Origin: a virus
DNA length: 21,170 nt
IMG/VR virus record: IMGVR_UViG_3300025098_000341
Span: 1-21,170 of that record
Direction: 5' to 3' (one strand)
Shown: positions 7,756 through 14,783 of the stretch, piece by piece
How the letters are laid out: every line of letters begins with the position of its first letter
Numbering within the stretch: position 1 is the stretch's first letter
The notes under the pieces: model-generated
Told to the model about the DNA's origin: nothing
The model's input: the letters and a program-made list of their open reading frames with translations, nothing else
The model's database searches: none
Position numbers and translations under genes: made by a program

Positions 7756-8159
7756 CACCAGAATTATTAGCAATGTTAGGTGGTGGAGCTTCTGGCTTTA
7801 TCTTTAAATTAGTAGGTACACTAGTACAAAATCAAGCAGCACTTACTAAAGGACTAATTGAAAAACAAAAAGCATCAGACGAAAGTGCCGATGCCGCAGC
7901 AGCTAGGGTAGATGCCTTTGGTGCTTGGACACGAAGAATTATTGTATTAACAGTTTTATTTGGCGTAATCATTGCACCATTTATTCTAGCAAATAGTGAA
8001 TCCGGCGTTACGATAGCTACTGATTACAGTAATTGGTTCGGAATCTTCAAAGGTACAAATTACCAAACTCTTCACGGATACATCATTCTCCCCGAAATCA
8101 AGACAGCCGTTATCAGTATAATCAGTTTCTACTTCGGAAGTGCAGCAGTAAGTAAATAA
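7752..8159 (+). CDS. Putative holin, GTA-holin (3TM)-like
   Basis: A 135-aa inner-membrane protein. Residues about 7-25 are glycine-rich and mildly hydrophobic (AMLGGGASGFIFKLVGTLVQ), a polar helix follows (NQAALTKGLIEKQKASDESA), then a strong helix at about 62-80 (RRIIVLTVLFGVIIAPFILA) and a last one at about 116-132 (IKTAVISIISFYFGSAAV). This arrangement matches holins of the gene-transfer-agent three-helix family, which form lesions that let endolysin reach peptidoglycan. The endolysin of this phage, encoded at 326-859, has no export signal, so a holin is expected. Other phage membrane proteins could have this layout. Confidence 0.72.
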   Translation: MTPELLAMLGGGASGFIFKLVGTLVQNQAALTKGLIEKQKASDESADAAAARVDAFGAWTRRIIVLTVLFGVIIAPFILANSESGVTIATDYSNWFGIFKGTNYQTLHGYIILPEIKTAVISIISFYFGSAAVSK

Positions 8160-8180
8160 TATGATCTGTAAACTTTGTAA

Positions 8181-9008
8181 ATGGATAAGCAAACTGCAAA
8201 ACAAAAACTCAAAGAACTGCGAGATTCTTTGTCCCAAGTATTGGAAGGCAAAGATTATCAAAGTGCTGAAGAAGTTAAAGAGCAGTCTGCTGAAGCTATC
8301 AAGCAAGCTAGGTCAGCTAGTAAGCAACTTAAAAAATCTCTTATCGAAAAAGTAAAAGACCTTCCGGTAGTACAGAAGGTAAGTGAACTAGGCACCGCTG
8401 GGAGTGTCGCTGTAAGTACAGCCGCAGTTGCTCAGACAACGGTTGCTGTAGATCAAACAGAAGTCTTCGTGGCAAACATCGCAAACGATGTTGTCGAAGA
8501 GCGTATCGAAGTTCCAATGTTCATTGATACCTTTGTTGATTTCCACGAGTTGAATGATTGGGGTCAAGTGGTTATCGCTGAGAAGATCGCTGCGGTTTCC
8601 GAACAGTCACAGATTTCTCAACCAGCTGTTGACGCTCCGGACACCACACAAGAAACCTCTCCTTCTTCAAATAGTTCTTCCGCCGAAAGTTCCTCTCAAA
8701 GCGATCAGCCACAACAAACTGATAAATCATCAGAGTCCCAAAGCCAAGAGCAAGAATCAAGAGAAGATAGTTCATCAGAAGAAAGTGAAGAGGTTAAAGA
8801 AAGCGATTCAGAACAAGATAAAGAAGATAAGCAAGAACAAACCCAAGAACAGCAAACTGAAGAACAGAAACAATCTCAAGAAAGTGAATCATCATCTGAG
8901 ACTAGCACAGAGTCCAATGATGTCAAGTCCGATTTACCCACAATAGAAACACCCTTTGAGCCAATGGATGGCGAGGTAAGCCCCCATAGGGAAGTATCAC
9001 CAGTATAA
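8181..9008 (+). CDS. Acidic Ser/Glu/Gln-rich protein with hydrophobic midsection, unknown
   Basis: A 275-aa protein of three parts. Residues 1-65 are a charged amphipathic helix region. Residues about 70-140 are more hydrophobic and Val/Ala-rich (TAGSVAVSTAAVAQTTVAVD, later VPMFIDTFVDF), possibly membrane-associated. Residues about 150-260 are low-complexity Ser, Glu, Gln, Asp and Lys, expected to be disordered, ending in a short proline-containing tail (HREVSPV). A stop lies directly before the ATG at 8181, fixing the start within this frame. It sits between the holin-like gene and two other small membrane proteins, so a role at the cell envelope during lysis, or in the virion, is possible. 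I do not recognise a family. The strong negative charge could also suit a DNA-mimic, which is speculation. Confidence 0.75.
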   Translation: MDKQTAKQKLKELRDSLSQVLEGKDYQSAEEVKEQSAEAIKQARSASKQLKKSLIEKVKDLPVVQKVSELGTAGSVAVSTAAVAQTTVAVDQTEVFVANIANDVVEERIEVPMFIDTFVDFHELNDWGQVVIAEKIAAVSEQSQISQPAVDAPDTTQETSPSSNSSSAESSSQSDQPQQTDKSSESQSQEQESREDSSSEESEEVKESDSEQDKEDKQEQTQEQQTEEQKQSQESESSSETSTESNDVKSDLPTIETPFEPMDGEVSPHREVSPV

Positions 9009-9010
9009 TA

Positions 9011-9181
9011 ATGGAATTTTTTAAATATATCTTCGATAACTACAAGGACAATATGCTCGGTATAGCATTTGCCTACATTGGTATAATATCAATAGTGATG
9101 ATGTTTTTGCCTAAGGATAACTTCATCTCTAAGCTCTTTCGAGAGTTTGCATCAATCTTTACATCCCTTTTCAAAAAATGA
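9011..9181 (+). CDS. Small single-pass membrane protein, unknown
   Basis: A 56-aa protein starting two bases after the preceding stop. Residues 1-14 are charged (MEFFKYIFDNYKDN), residues about 15-34 form a hydrophobic helix (MLGIAFAYIGIISIVMMFLP), and the C-terminal part is amphipathic with basic residues (KLFREFASIFTSLFKK). Its stop overlaps the next ATG as ATGA at 9178-9181, so translation of the PEP-CTERM-like gene is likely coupled to it. One helix plus an amphipathic basic tail is compatible with an accessory lysis protein or holin regulator, but no family was recognised. Confidence 0.72.
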   Translation: MEFFKYIFDNYKDNMLGIAFAYIGIISIVMMFLPKDNFISKLFREFASIFTSLFKK

Positions 9182-9459
9182 GTCACGAAGCCACAACGCG
9201 TCCACTAGCTGTAACATACTCTGATTACGATTGGGGTGATAACTTTGCATCAAATGATTATAATTACTTCTATGTACCTTCTATTCCAGAATGGGCATAC
9301 AGTGAGTTCGATGGATTACTATACGAAGGAGTACAGTACAATTGGAATGAAGTGGATTATAGACTTTCAGTAGAATACAACAGCGTTCCAGAGCCATCAT
9401 TTATTGGTTTATTTATGGGACTCTGTTTACTAACATTAACACTAATCAAGAGGAAATAA
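9178..9459 (+). CDS. Small protein with PEP-CTERM-like C-terminal sorting signal
   Basis: A 93-aa protein. Residues 1-69 are acidic and very rich in Tyr, Trp, Asp and Asn (DYDWGDNFASNDYNYFYVPS). The C-terminus reads V70-PEPS, a hydrophobic helix at about 75-90 (FIGLFMGLCLLTLTLI), then KRK. This is the layout of PEP-CTERM signals: a near-invariant Pro-Glu-Pro, a transmembrane helix and a short basic cluster, recognised in host bacteria by exosortases. No N-terminal signal peptide is visible, and no start codon exists upstream before the in-frame TAA at 9130-9132, so export is unexplained. Alternatives are a plain tail-anchored membrane protein or chance. It lies in the probable lysis/membrane block. 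Confidence 0.75.
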   Translation: MSHEATTRPLAVTYSDYDWGDNFASNDYNYFYVPSIPEWAYSEFDGLLYEGVQYNWNEVDYRLSVEYNSVPEPSFIGLFMGLCLLTLTLIKRK

Positions 9460-9461
9460 CT

Positions 9462-9542
9462 ATGGACAAATACGGAAAAGGAAGTTGCGGCGAAAGAGTC
9501 GGTAAAGGTAAAGGTAAAATGAAGAAAGGCTACGGTAAGTAA
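9462..9542 (+). CDS. Micro-protein, 26 aa, Gly/Lys-rich
   Basis: Translation gives MDKYGKGSCGERVGKGKGKM followed by KKGYGK. A good ribosome binding site (GAGGAA, formed by the last codons of the previous gene) lies upstream, and the stop overlaps the following ATG as TAATG (9540-9544). It has one Cys, high positive charge and no hydrophobic core, so it is probably an unstructured nucleic-acid-binding or virion-internal peptide. I call it a gene because of the ribosome binding site and the exact junctions on both sides; composition alone would not be enough. Confidence 0.6.
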   Translation: MDKYGKGSCGERVGKGKGKMKKGYGK

Positions 9543-9676
9543 TGCCCGGAGGACTTATATCAGTTGTAGTAATCGGAGACAAGAAGAAGGGTTCTTGCTG
9601 TTCAGCTTGTGCCGCAGAGAGTGAAGCAAAGGCTATACGCCGTCCTAGCGTAGGATCAACACGTAAGAAAGTATAA
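9542..9676 (+). CDS. Small basic Cys-containing protein, 44 aa
   Basis: The product begins MPGGLISVVVIGDKKKGSCC and continues with SACAAESEAKAIRR and a basic end (STRKKV). A CCSAC cluster of three cysteines lies at residues 19-23, after a short hydrophobic strand. Start and stop both sit in TAATG junctions with the neighbouring small genes. The triple-Cys cluster could bind metal or form disulfides, but a single CCxxC is too little to name a zinc finger. It belongs to a run of tiny basic proteins just before the tail nozzle-like gene. No family recognised. Confidence 0.65.
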   Translation: MPGGLISVVVIGDKKKGSCCSACAAESEAKAIRRPSVGSTRKKV

Positions 9677-9813
9677 TGGCTAAGATTTGTAAAAAAGGAA
9701 TCGCTTGGGCACGTAGGACTTTTGATAAGTATCCTAGTGCTTATGCTAATATGGCGGCTAGTAAGTACTGTAAAGATCCTAACTATGCCAAGAAATCTAA
9801 GAAGAAGAAATAA
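9676..9813 (+). CDS. Small basic protein, 45 aa, conserved-type in marine phages
   Basis: The product runs MAKICKKGIAWARRTFDKYP, then SAYANMAASKYCKDPNYAKK and ends SKKKK. It has two cysteines (residues 5 and 32), a central amphipathic helix with aromatic residues and a lysine tail. Similar short proteins with GIAWARRxFDxYPSAYAN-type cores are familiar from marine phage genomes (from memory), where their role is not established. TAATG junctions join it to both neighbours, so it is translated as part of one tightly coupled set. A DNA-binding or capsid-internal role is inferred only from charge. Confidence 0.72.
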   Translation: MAKICKKGIAWARRTFDKYPSAYANMAASKYCKDPNYAKKSKKKK

Positions 9814-10058
9814 TGGGTGAGCTCAAAAAGTGGAGAGAACAAAACTGGGTACGAATCGGAATTGACGGTTCAATCAAAGGACCTTGTGGAACCTCAAAAG
9901 ATAAGAAAAGACCAGACCGTTGTCTTCCAATGGCTAAAGCCAAGAGTCTCACTAAGTCTGAAAGAGCGGCTACAGCTCGCAAGAAAAAAGCTGGCGGAGC
10001 AAAAGGAAAACAATTTGTAAGTAACACACCAAAAGCAAAAGTAAGGAGTAAGAAGTAA
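9813..10058 (+). CDS. Small basic protein, DUF5872-like
   Basis: An 81-aa protein with the segment KKWREQNWVRIGIDGSIKGP followed by CGTSKDKKRPDRCLPMAKA and a lysine/arginine-rich C-terminal half (ERAATARKKKAGGAKGK). The order W-NWV-G-GPCG-K-RCLP-AKA matches the pattern I know from DUF5872-type proteins of marine phages and large DNA viruses. Function of the family is unknown; the two cysteines in the GPCG and RCLP elements may be functional. The basic tail suggests contact with nucleic acid or capsid. Start and stop overlap the neighbours as TAATG. The identification is from memory of the motif and should be read as a likeness. Confidence 0.78.
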   Translation: MGELKKWREQNWVRIGIDGSIKGPCGTSKDKKRPDRCLPMAKAKSLTKSERAATARKKKAGGAKGKQFVSNTPKAKVRSKK

Positions 10059-10459
10059 TGATTAAGATAGAGAGAAACCCAGACGGTAGCATTAAAGCTG
10101 CTTACAGTGTAGATGCTTCTGGTATGAGACTTTATGGTTCAGACCCAACTCCTATTCCAGTATTAGGCTCTATGCCCCAAGCTACTAAACCTTCATTAGA
10201 TGCTATTTTAGGAAATGTAAAAGTAGATCCAATTACTGGAAGATCTGGTCGAAGAACATTTGATGAGTTTAAAAATTTTATAAAAATAAATAAAGAATCT
10301 TTCATAAGAGATAAAGGAAAATTTGAAGGATTCAGAGGAGGAGGAATAAAAAGTTTCAATGCTATACTTGATGATCTACAAGAAGGTAAATTTGATAAAC
10401 TTACTGAAGAAGAAGCAAAGTACGTAGACGATTTAAAAAACAATAAAATTAATTTATAA
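10058..10459 (+). CDS. Hypothetical protein, 133 aa
   Basis: A mixed-charge protein opening MIKIERNPDGSIKAAYSVDA, with a proline-rich turn (SDPTPIPVLGSMPQATKP) and a helical C-terminal half (FDEFKNFIKINKESFIRDKG, then ILDDLQEGKFDKLTEEEAKY). An AAGGAG ribosome binding site precedes it and it is joined at both ends by TAATG overlaps. Local codon use is more AT-rich than in the flanking genes, especially from about 10250 to 10459, which may mean a more recent origin or a different expression level. No family recognised. Its place within the small basic cluster suggests a shared virion or late role, by inference. Confidence 0.72.
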   Translation: MIKIERNPDGSIKAAYSVDASGMRLYGSDPTPIPVLGSMPQATKPSLDAILGNVKVDPITGRSGRRTFDEFKNFIKINKESFIRDKGKFEGFRGGGIKSFNAILDDLQEGKFDKLTEEEAKYVDDLKNNKINL

Positions 10460-10704
10460 TGGCTATCGACAAAAAGAAGATGAAGTGCAACGTACCTCGC
10501 CGAGATGTTCAAGGCGGCAAGAAGTTCGTAGTAAAAGCTTGTGAAGGTGGTAAAGAAAAGATTATTCGTTTCGGAGATGCGAATATGAAAATCAAAAAGA
10601 ATATACCAGCTAGCAAGAAAAGCTATTGTGCTCGTAGTGCTGGCATTAAAGGCAAAGGAAAGATGTCCGCTAACTATTGGTCAAGAAAGGCTTGGGACTG
10701 CTAG
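10459..10704 (+). CDS. Small basic Cys-containing protein, marine-phage type
   Basis: An 81-aa protein. Recognisable elements are KMKCNVPRR near the N-terminus, VKACEGGKEKIIRFGDANMK (residues about 26-45), and a C-terminal NYWSRKAWDC. The pattern C-PRR, EKxxRFGDxNMxIKK, PxxxKSxxAR and YWSxKAW is one I associate with an abundant unassigned small protein of marine phages; the usual RHxC element is altered here to CARSAG. It has four cysteines and a high positive charge. It overlaps the previous stop as TAATG, and its stop ends right where the 765-aa tail gene begins. The function is unknown. Confidence 0.78.
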   Translation: MAIDKKKMKCNVPRRDVQGGKKFVVKACEGGKEKIIRFGDANMKIKKNIPASKKSYCARSAGIKGKGKMSANYWSRKAWDC

Positions 10705-13002
10705 ATGGCAAGATACGATACATACACTCGCTTCGATGACAGAATGTTGGAGGAGCTAGACCGCGGATTCATTGGATTCAACAATCGTCTACGCCCAGAC
10801 CAGTTGACCTCTGGTATTTTATTTGATAGCCAAAATGGTAGAATGGCTCAAAACGGCGAGTGGCAAACTCGTAAAGGTATTGATAATATTAAGGCACCTT
10901 TATCTGTTGGTGGTTCAGCTTTGACTTTACCTTTTGATTTAGATGACGGAGGAACAGAGCCACAGCTTAATGATAACGCCGTCAATGAGGTATACGGTTC
11001 TTGTATTTTCTCTGATCCCAACGATGAGTCCGAAAGCTATATAATTTTAGCCGCTAACACAAAAGCTGTAGCAATCAAAGTTTCAGATTCTAGTACTGAA
11101 TACGATTTAGCATATCCCGGAGGTGAGACCATTTCATCTCCAGTTGAAATGATTCAAGCATTTAATAAACTGATTATATTCCGCAAAGGAGATACACCCT
11201 TTGAAAAAGATTTATCCGCTACAAATATTAATACAGAGCCAACATTAGACAAGGTGTCAAGCGGAGAGTACAGTCAGCCAACTCAGATTGTTTGTGCCGC
11301 TGGTGAGTTCGCTTTGATTGAAAACCGAGGAGTAGTACACCAAACAGACGGAGTATCTCAAGGAGATATTATTTCAGTAGTAGGAGATAAAACACTTTCG
11401 GCAGATCAAACATCTGGTTTAGTAATCGGAGAAAGATTAACAGTAGCTAAAGTATTTACTGCTGGTTCTACTACAAGTATAACAAATGTAACTAAAGCAC
11501 TTATAACTGGAGGTGAGTTCGATGGATTATACAAAATTACGGCTACTGCTTCTGGTCACGGAAAAAATGTTGGAGATCCCATTACAATAGCTAATTTTGG
11601 TGACGTTAAGATTGACGGTAAAAGATTCGTAGCTGAAGTAAACGGAAATGATATAATATTTTATGTTCCACAGAATCCTTCTACTACAATTAGTGGAGAT
11701 GAAACTCTAGCTCTAGCCGCTGGATTTGAATTTTATTTGGACGCATCTAAGACAAGTACCCACGTAACAGATGGACAAAGCTTAACAAGTACACCAGTAT
11801 TTGCTCGCAAGGTTTCCGAAGGATTAGGATTCTCTCATATGCCAGCACCAGAGTACGGCGTATATCACCAACGCAGACTCGCGGTTCCCTATCGCTATAG
11901 CGTAGATGACGTAGCTGATACATATTCGGATCGTAAAATATTCGATGAGATTCTTATATCAGATATTCTTGATACAGATACATACGACCAAGTATACGGA
12001 CAGTTTAGATTCAATGCTGGTAGATCTGATTTTAACGTAGGTATGTTATCATTCTCTGACGATAAGTTAGTTGTATTCAACAGAAATAGCATTCATATAG
12101 TAGTAGGAAACGGAGACTTAGGCGGATTCCAATCTCAGTTACTTACAGATGAAGTTGGATTAACTGCCAAAAACTCAGTGATTCAAGTCGGTAATCAGAT
12201 TATATTCTTATCAGACAACGGTGTTTACGGACTGAGCTTCGTGGACTTATATAACCTTCGCGGAAATGAAGTACCACTATCCGAAAGTATCCAAAAGACA
12301 ATAGATACAATAAACAAAGCACACGTAGATAAAGCTAGTGCTGTATACTTTGATAACAAATACTACTTAGCTGTTCCTACTGGAACTTCTGAGGTTAATA
12401 ATACTTTGTTGATTTACAATTTCTTAAACAAAAGTTGGGAGTCCATAGATACTGTAAACAATGTAGATTTAAGTGGTAGTACTTTCTCATCCTTTGAGTT
12501 CACTAAATTATTAGTAGCCGGTAAAGGTTTAAAAAGAGGGGTGTACGTAACAAACACAGACGGTGGTATTCATAGGCTAGAAGTATTCGCCGATGGTATT
12601 GATAGAGTAATCACAGATATTGGTAGTACTACAGAGAAAGAAACTAGAGTTCAAGGTTCAGCTACTACTAGAATGTTTACACTAGGTTCCATAGACCGCA
12701 AGAAGTTCAACAACTTCGAGCTTCATTTGCAGTCCGGTCCAGATAACTCATCTGATGTTTCTATATCTGCGGTATCCGAAAATTTAGACTCCGAGCCAGC
12801 TCTTGATCTCAAGGATGCCAGTGATTATATCGGCGGAGTATCGATAGCTCCAGACGAGGATGTATCCATTAGAGGACGTATTGGAAACAAAAGAGCCTAT
12901 GGCTTACAAGTGACTTTAACAAGCATTCTAGGTAGACCTAGATTTAGATCTCTCAAAATCGCCGGAGCTGAGACGTTCCGCTCGACAAGTAGTGTACAAT
13001 AG
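10705..13002 (+). CDS. Tail tubular B / tail nozzle-like structural protein
   Basis: A 765-aa protein, beta-strand-rich throughout. The N-terminal part (YDTYTRFDDRMLEELDRGFI then GFNNRLRPDQLTSGI, later NGEWQTRKGIDNI) resembles the opening of podovirus tail nozzle proteins, where RPDQL and TRKG-type motifs recur. The middle holds a 'YHQRRLAVPYRYS' segment and FSDDKLVVFNRNSIHIVVGN, typical of the propeller-like body of T7 gp12/P22 gp10-type proteins, followed by FLSDNGVYGL and WESIDTVNNVD. Such proteins form the tube below the adaptor that contacts the cell. Length matches the family (about 700-800 aa). It starts at the stop of the preceding small gene. Confidence 0.8.
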   Translation: MARYDTYTRFDDRMLEELDRGFIGFNNRLRPDQLTSGILFDSQNGRMAQNGEWQTRKGIDNIKAPLSVGGSALTLPFDLDDGGTEPQLNDNAVNEVYGSCIFSDPNDESESYIILAANTKAVAIKVSDSSTEYDLAYPGGETISSPVEMIQAFNKLIIFRKGDTPFEKDLSATNINTEPTLDKVSSGEYSQPTQIVCAAGEFALIENRGVVHQTDGVSQGDIISVVGDKTLSADQTSGLVIGERLTVAKVFTAGSTTSITNVTKALITGGEFDGLYKITATASGHGKNVGDPITIANFGDVKIDGKRFVAEVNGNDIIFYVPQNPSTTISGDETLALAAGFEFYLDASKTSTHVTDGQSLTSTPVFARKVSEGLGFSHMPAPEYGVYHQRRLAVPYRYSVDDVADTYSDRKIFDEILISDILDTDTYDQVYGQFRFNAGRSDFNVGMLSFSDDKLVVFNRNSIHIVVGNGDLGGFQSQLLTDEVGLTAKNSVIQVGNQIIFLSDNGVYGLSFVDLYNLRGNEVPLSESIQKTIDTINKAHVDKASAVYFDNKYYLAVPTGTSEVNNTLLIYNFLNKSWESIDTVNNVDLSGSTFSSFEFTKLLVAGKGLKRGVYVTNTDGGIHRLEVFADGIDRVITDIGSTTEKETRVQGSATTRMFTLGSIDRKKFNNFELHLQSGPDNSSDVSISAVSENLDSEPALDLKDASDYIGGVSIAPDEDVSIRGRIGNKRAYGLQVTLTSILGRPRFRSLKIAGAETFRSTSSVQ

Positions 13003-13024
13003 TAATAAATAATTTCATAAAGAT

Positions 13025-13702
13025 ATGTCTATTTTAGTAAAAGGAACCGACTTTGGTCCAACAGAACAAGTAACATCTGGAAAGCTAGATAATCTAGTAG
13101 ATGCAGCTAAATTTACCAACACTTCAGAAACTGCTGTAGCTTACACTGGTAGCACTGGCACTTGTTTACAAGGCGGCGGATTAGAGGTTACAACAGCTGG
13201 TCAGTTACAGATTCAAGACGGTGAAGTAGACTTAGTTAAGTTATCTACTAACAATCAATTAAACTCTGGATTGTACGGAGTTCTAGATAAAGTTTATCCA
13301 GTTGGTTCAATTTATATTTCTACAGTATCAACAAATCCAGATACCTTAATGTTTGGCGGTAATAGTGATACGACTTGGGTGGCATTTGGTGCTGGAAGAA
13401 CATTAGTAGGTATTAATTCTGCTGACACAGACTTTGATACATCCGAAGAAACTGGTGGTGTTAAAGAAGTTACGCTTACTAAGGAGCAATCTGGTTTACC
13501 AGCTCATACTCACTATTTACAGTACTATAGTTTTAGCGATGGTGGAGATAACGGAGGTGCTGCAACTGGAGATGATTATCGTGCTAATACTGGTAATAGC
13601 CAAAACTTAGGAACAATCGCTATTGATGGAGCAGACGCGTCACAAGCTCACACGAATTTACAACCCTACATAGTAACCTATATGTGGAAAAGAACAGCCT
13701 AA
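13025..13702 (+). CDS. Tail collar / gp10 C-terminal-like domain protein
   Basis: A 225-aa protein. Residues about 90-225 match the phage collar/gp10-C-like domain: VYPVGSIYISTVSTNPDTLM, then WVAFGAGRTLVGINSADTDF, ETGGVKEVTLTKEQ, the histidine-bearing LPAHTHYLQYY, and the ending HTNLQPYIVTYMWKRTA. In this family the GSIYxS, AGRxLVG, HxHx and NLQPYI elements are the diagnostic core, and the histidines can bind metal in trimeric fibre tips. Residues 1-80 form an N-terminal attachment region. It probably forms a trimeric tip or short fibre used in host recognition, separate from the 917-aa fibre. Expressed with the tail nozzle and internal protein genes. Confidence 0.88.
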   Translation: MSILVKGTDFGPTEQVTSGKLDNLVDAAKFTNTSETAVAYTGSTGTCLQGGGLEVTTAGQLQIQDGEVDLVKLSTNNQLNSGLYGVLDKVYPVGSIYISTVSTNPDTLMFGGNSDTTWVAFGAGRTLVGINSADTDFDTSEETGGVKEVTLTKEQSGLPAHTHYLQYYSFSDGGDNGGAATGDDYRANTGNSQNLGTIAIDGADASQAHTNLQPYIVTYMWKRTA

Positions 13703-13703
13703 A

Positions 13704-14780
13704 ATGAAAAACTTTTTAATAGAATTTTTTAGACCTCTAGATAATCTTATCTTCAATTACTTTGTAAAGATTGGAGTAATTAAACCGTTTCTTAGTGCAC
13801 TTATTGGAGGAGCAAAAGCATTTTTAGGAAGCAAGGCTGGTAGTGCAATAGCTGGTCAAGCAATCAGTGGTGCCTTAGGTTCTAGGTCTGCTCGTAAAGC
13901 TAGTCAAAGAGCAGCTAGTACAATAGAAAGAGCTTACGGAGAACTAAGAGATCCTTCCGAGATTATTTCAGAAGCTTACGAGACTGGTATTTACAGCCCC
14001 GAAACTATGGGAGCTATCCTCGGTGCAGAGAGAGAGTTTATTCCACAGTTCCAAGAGTTAGCAGAACTAAGAGCTCGTGGTATCCGTGGCATCCAAGAGG
14101 AATCTAAGCTACGCCAGTTGGGTTTGCTGGGTGAACTAGGTGCAGATATTAGAGGAACTTTAGAAGACCCAAGATTAGCTAAACTAGCTGGATTAGATGT
14201 AGCCGAAGCAGAAAGATTAACAACAGAAGCTGCTGGACCACTTGGAGCAGAGGCTGCTAGAACAGCTGAGCAAACTGCATTAGGCTTAGGGCAAAGAATG
14301 GGAAGAGTCGGAGATGCTTCTACATTGGCTAGAGCCGCTCTAGGTAGAGAGTCCGCACAGAGAGCACGTAGACAAGAAGCCGCTGGTGCACGTCAAAGAG
14401 CCTTACAATCAGCTACAGCTGCTATGGTGGACCCATCTGCTTTCTTATTTACACCTTCTGCTGAAGAAAGAATTTATGCTAGTACACCTCTAGGAGTACA
14501 AGTCACAGACCCCGGAATGGCGGCAACATTAGGTTCAGCAGCAGATGTTCAAAGAGCTAATATACTTCTAGGAAAAGGAGCGGTACAAGCTCAAGGAGCT
14601 GCGGCGAGTGGACAGATATTAGGTCAAACAATCGGAGGCATCGGTAATATACTAGGTGGTATGGATTTCGGTAGCCGAGGAGCTACATCACCAGTAACAT
14701 TTGGCGGACAAACACCAACGGTCGCTGGAGTAAACCCTAGTTCGTTCGGAAACTTTGGATTACCTACATTCGGAGGATAA
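13704..14780 (+). CDS. Internal virion protein (DNA ejection), small Ala/Gly-rich
   Basis: A 358-aa Ala/Gly/Arg-rich protein. An N-terminal hydrophobic section (NLIFNYFVKIGVIKPFLSAL) leads into a Gly/Ala segment (AIAGQAISGALGSRSARKAS), then long helices with Arg/Glu repeats, and a Gly/Phe-rich C-terminus. This is the profile of membrane-active internal virion proteins (T7 gp14/P22 gp7 style) that leave the head first and form a conduit in the cell envelope. It is the first of three such genes in a row before the end of the late module, the usual position. It starts one base after the collar gene stop. No sequence family recognised with certainty. Confidence 0.68.
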   Translation: MKNFLIEFFRPLDNLIFNYFVKIGVIKPFLSALIGGAKAFLGSKAGSAIAGQAISGALGSRSARKASQRAASTIERAYGELRDPSEIISEAYETGIYSPETMGAILGAEREFIPQFQELAELRARGIRGIQEESKLRQLGLLGELGADIRGTLEDPRLAKLAGLDVAEAERLTTEAAGPLGAEAARTAEQTALGLGQRMGRVGDASTLARAALGRESAQRARRQEAAGARQRALQSATAAMVDPSAFLFTPSAEERIYASTPLGVQVTDPGMAATLGSAADVQRANILLGKGAVQAQGAAASGQILGQTIGGIGNILGGMDFGSRGATSPVTFGGQTPTVAGVNPSSFGNFGLPTFGG

Positions 14781-14783
14781 TTT

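Noticed and set aside
8554-8946. 130-codon plus-strand open frame
   Set aside because: Frame-shifted reading of the low-complexity acidic tail; its Lys/Asn/Leu content is a by-product of the CAA/GAA-rich repeats.
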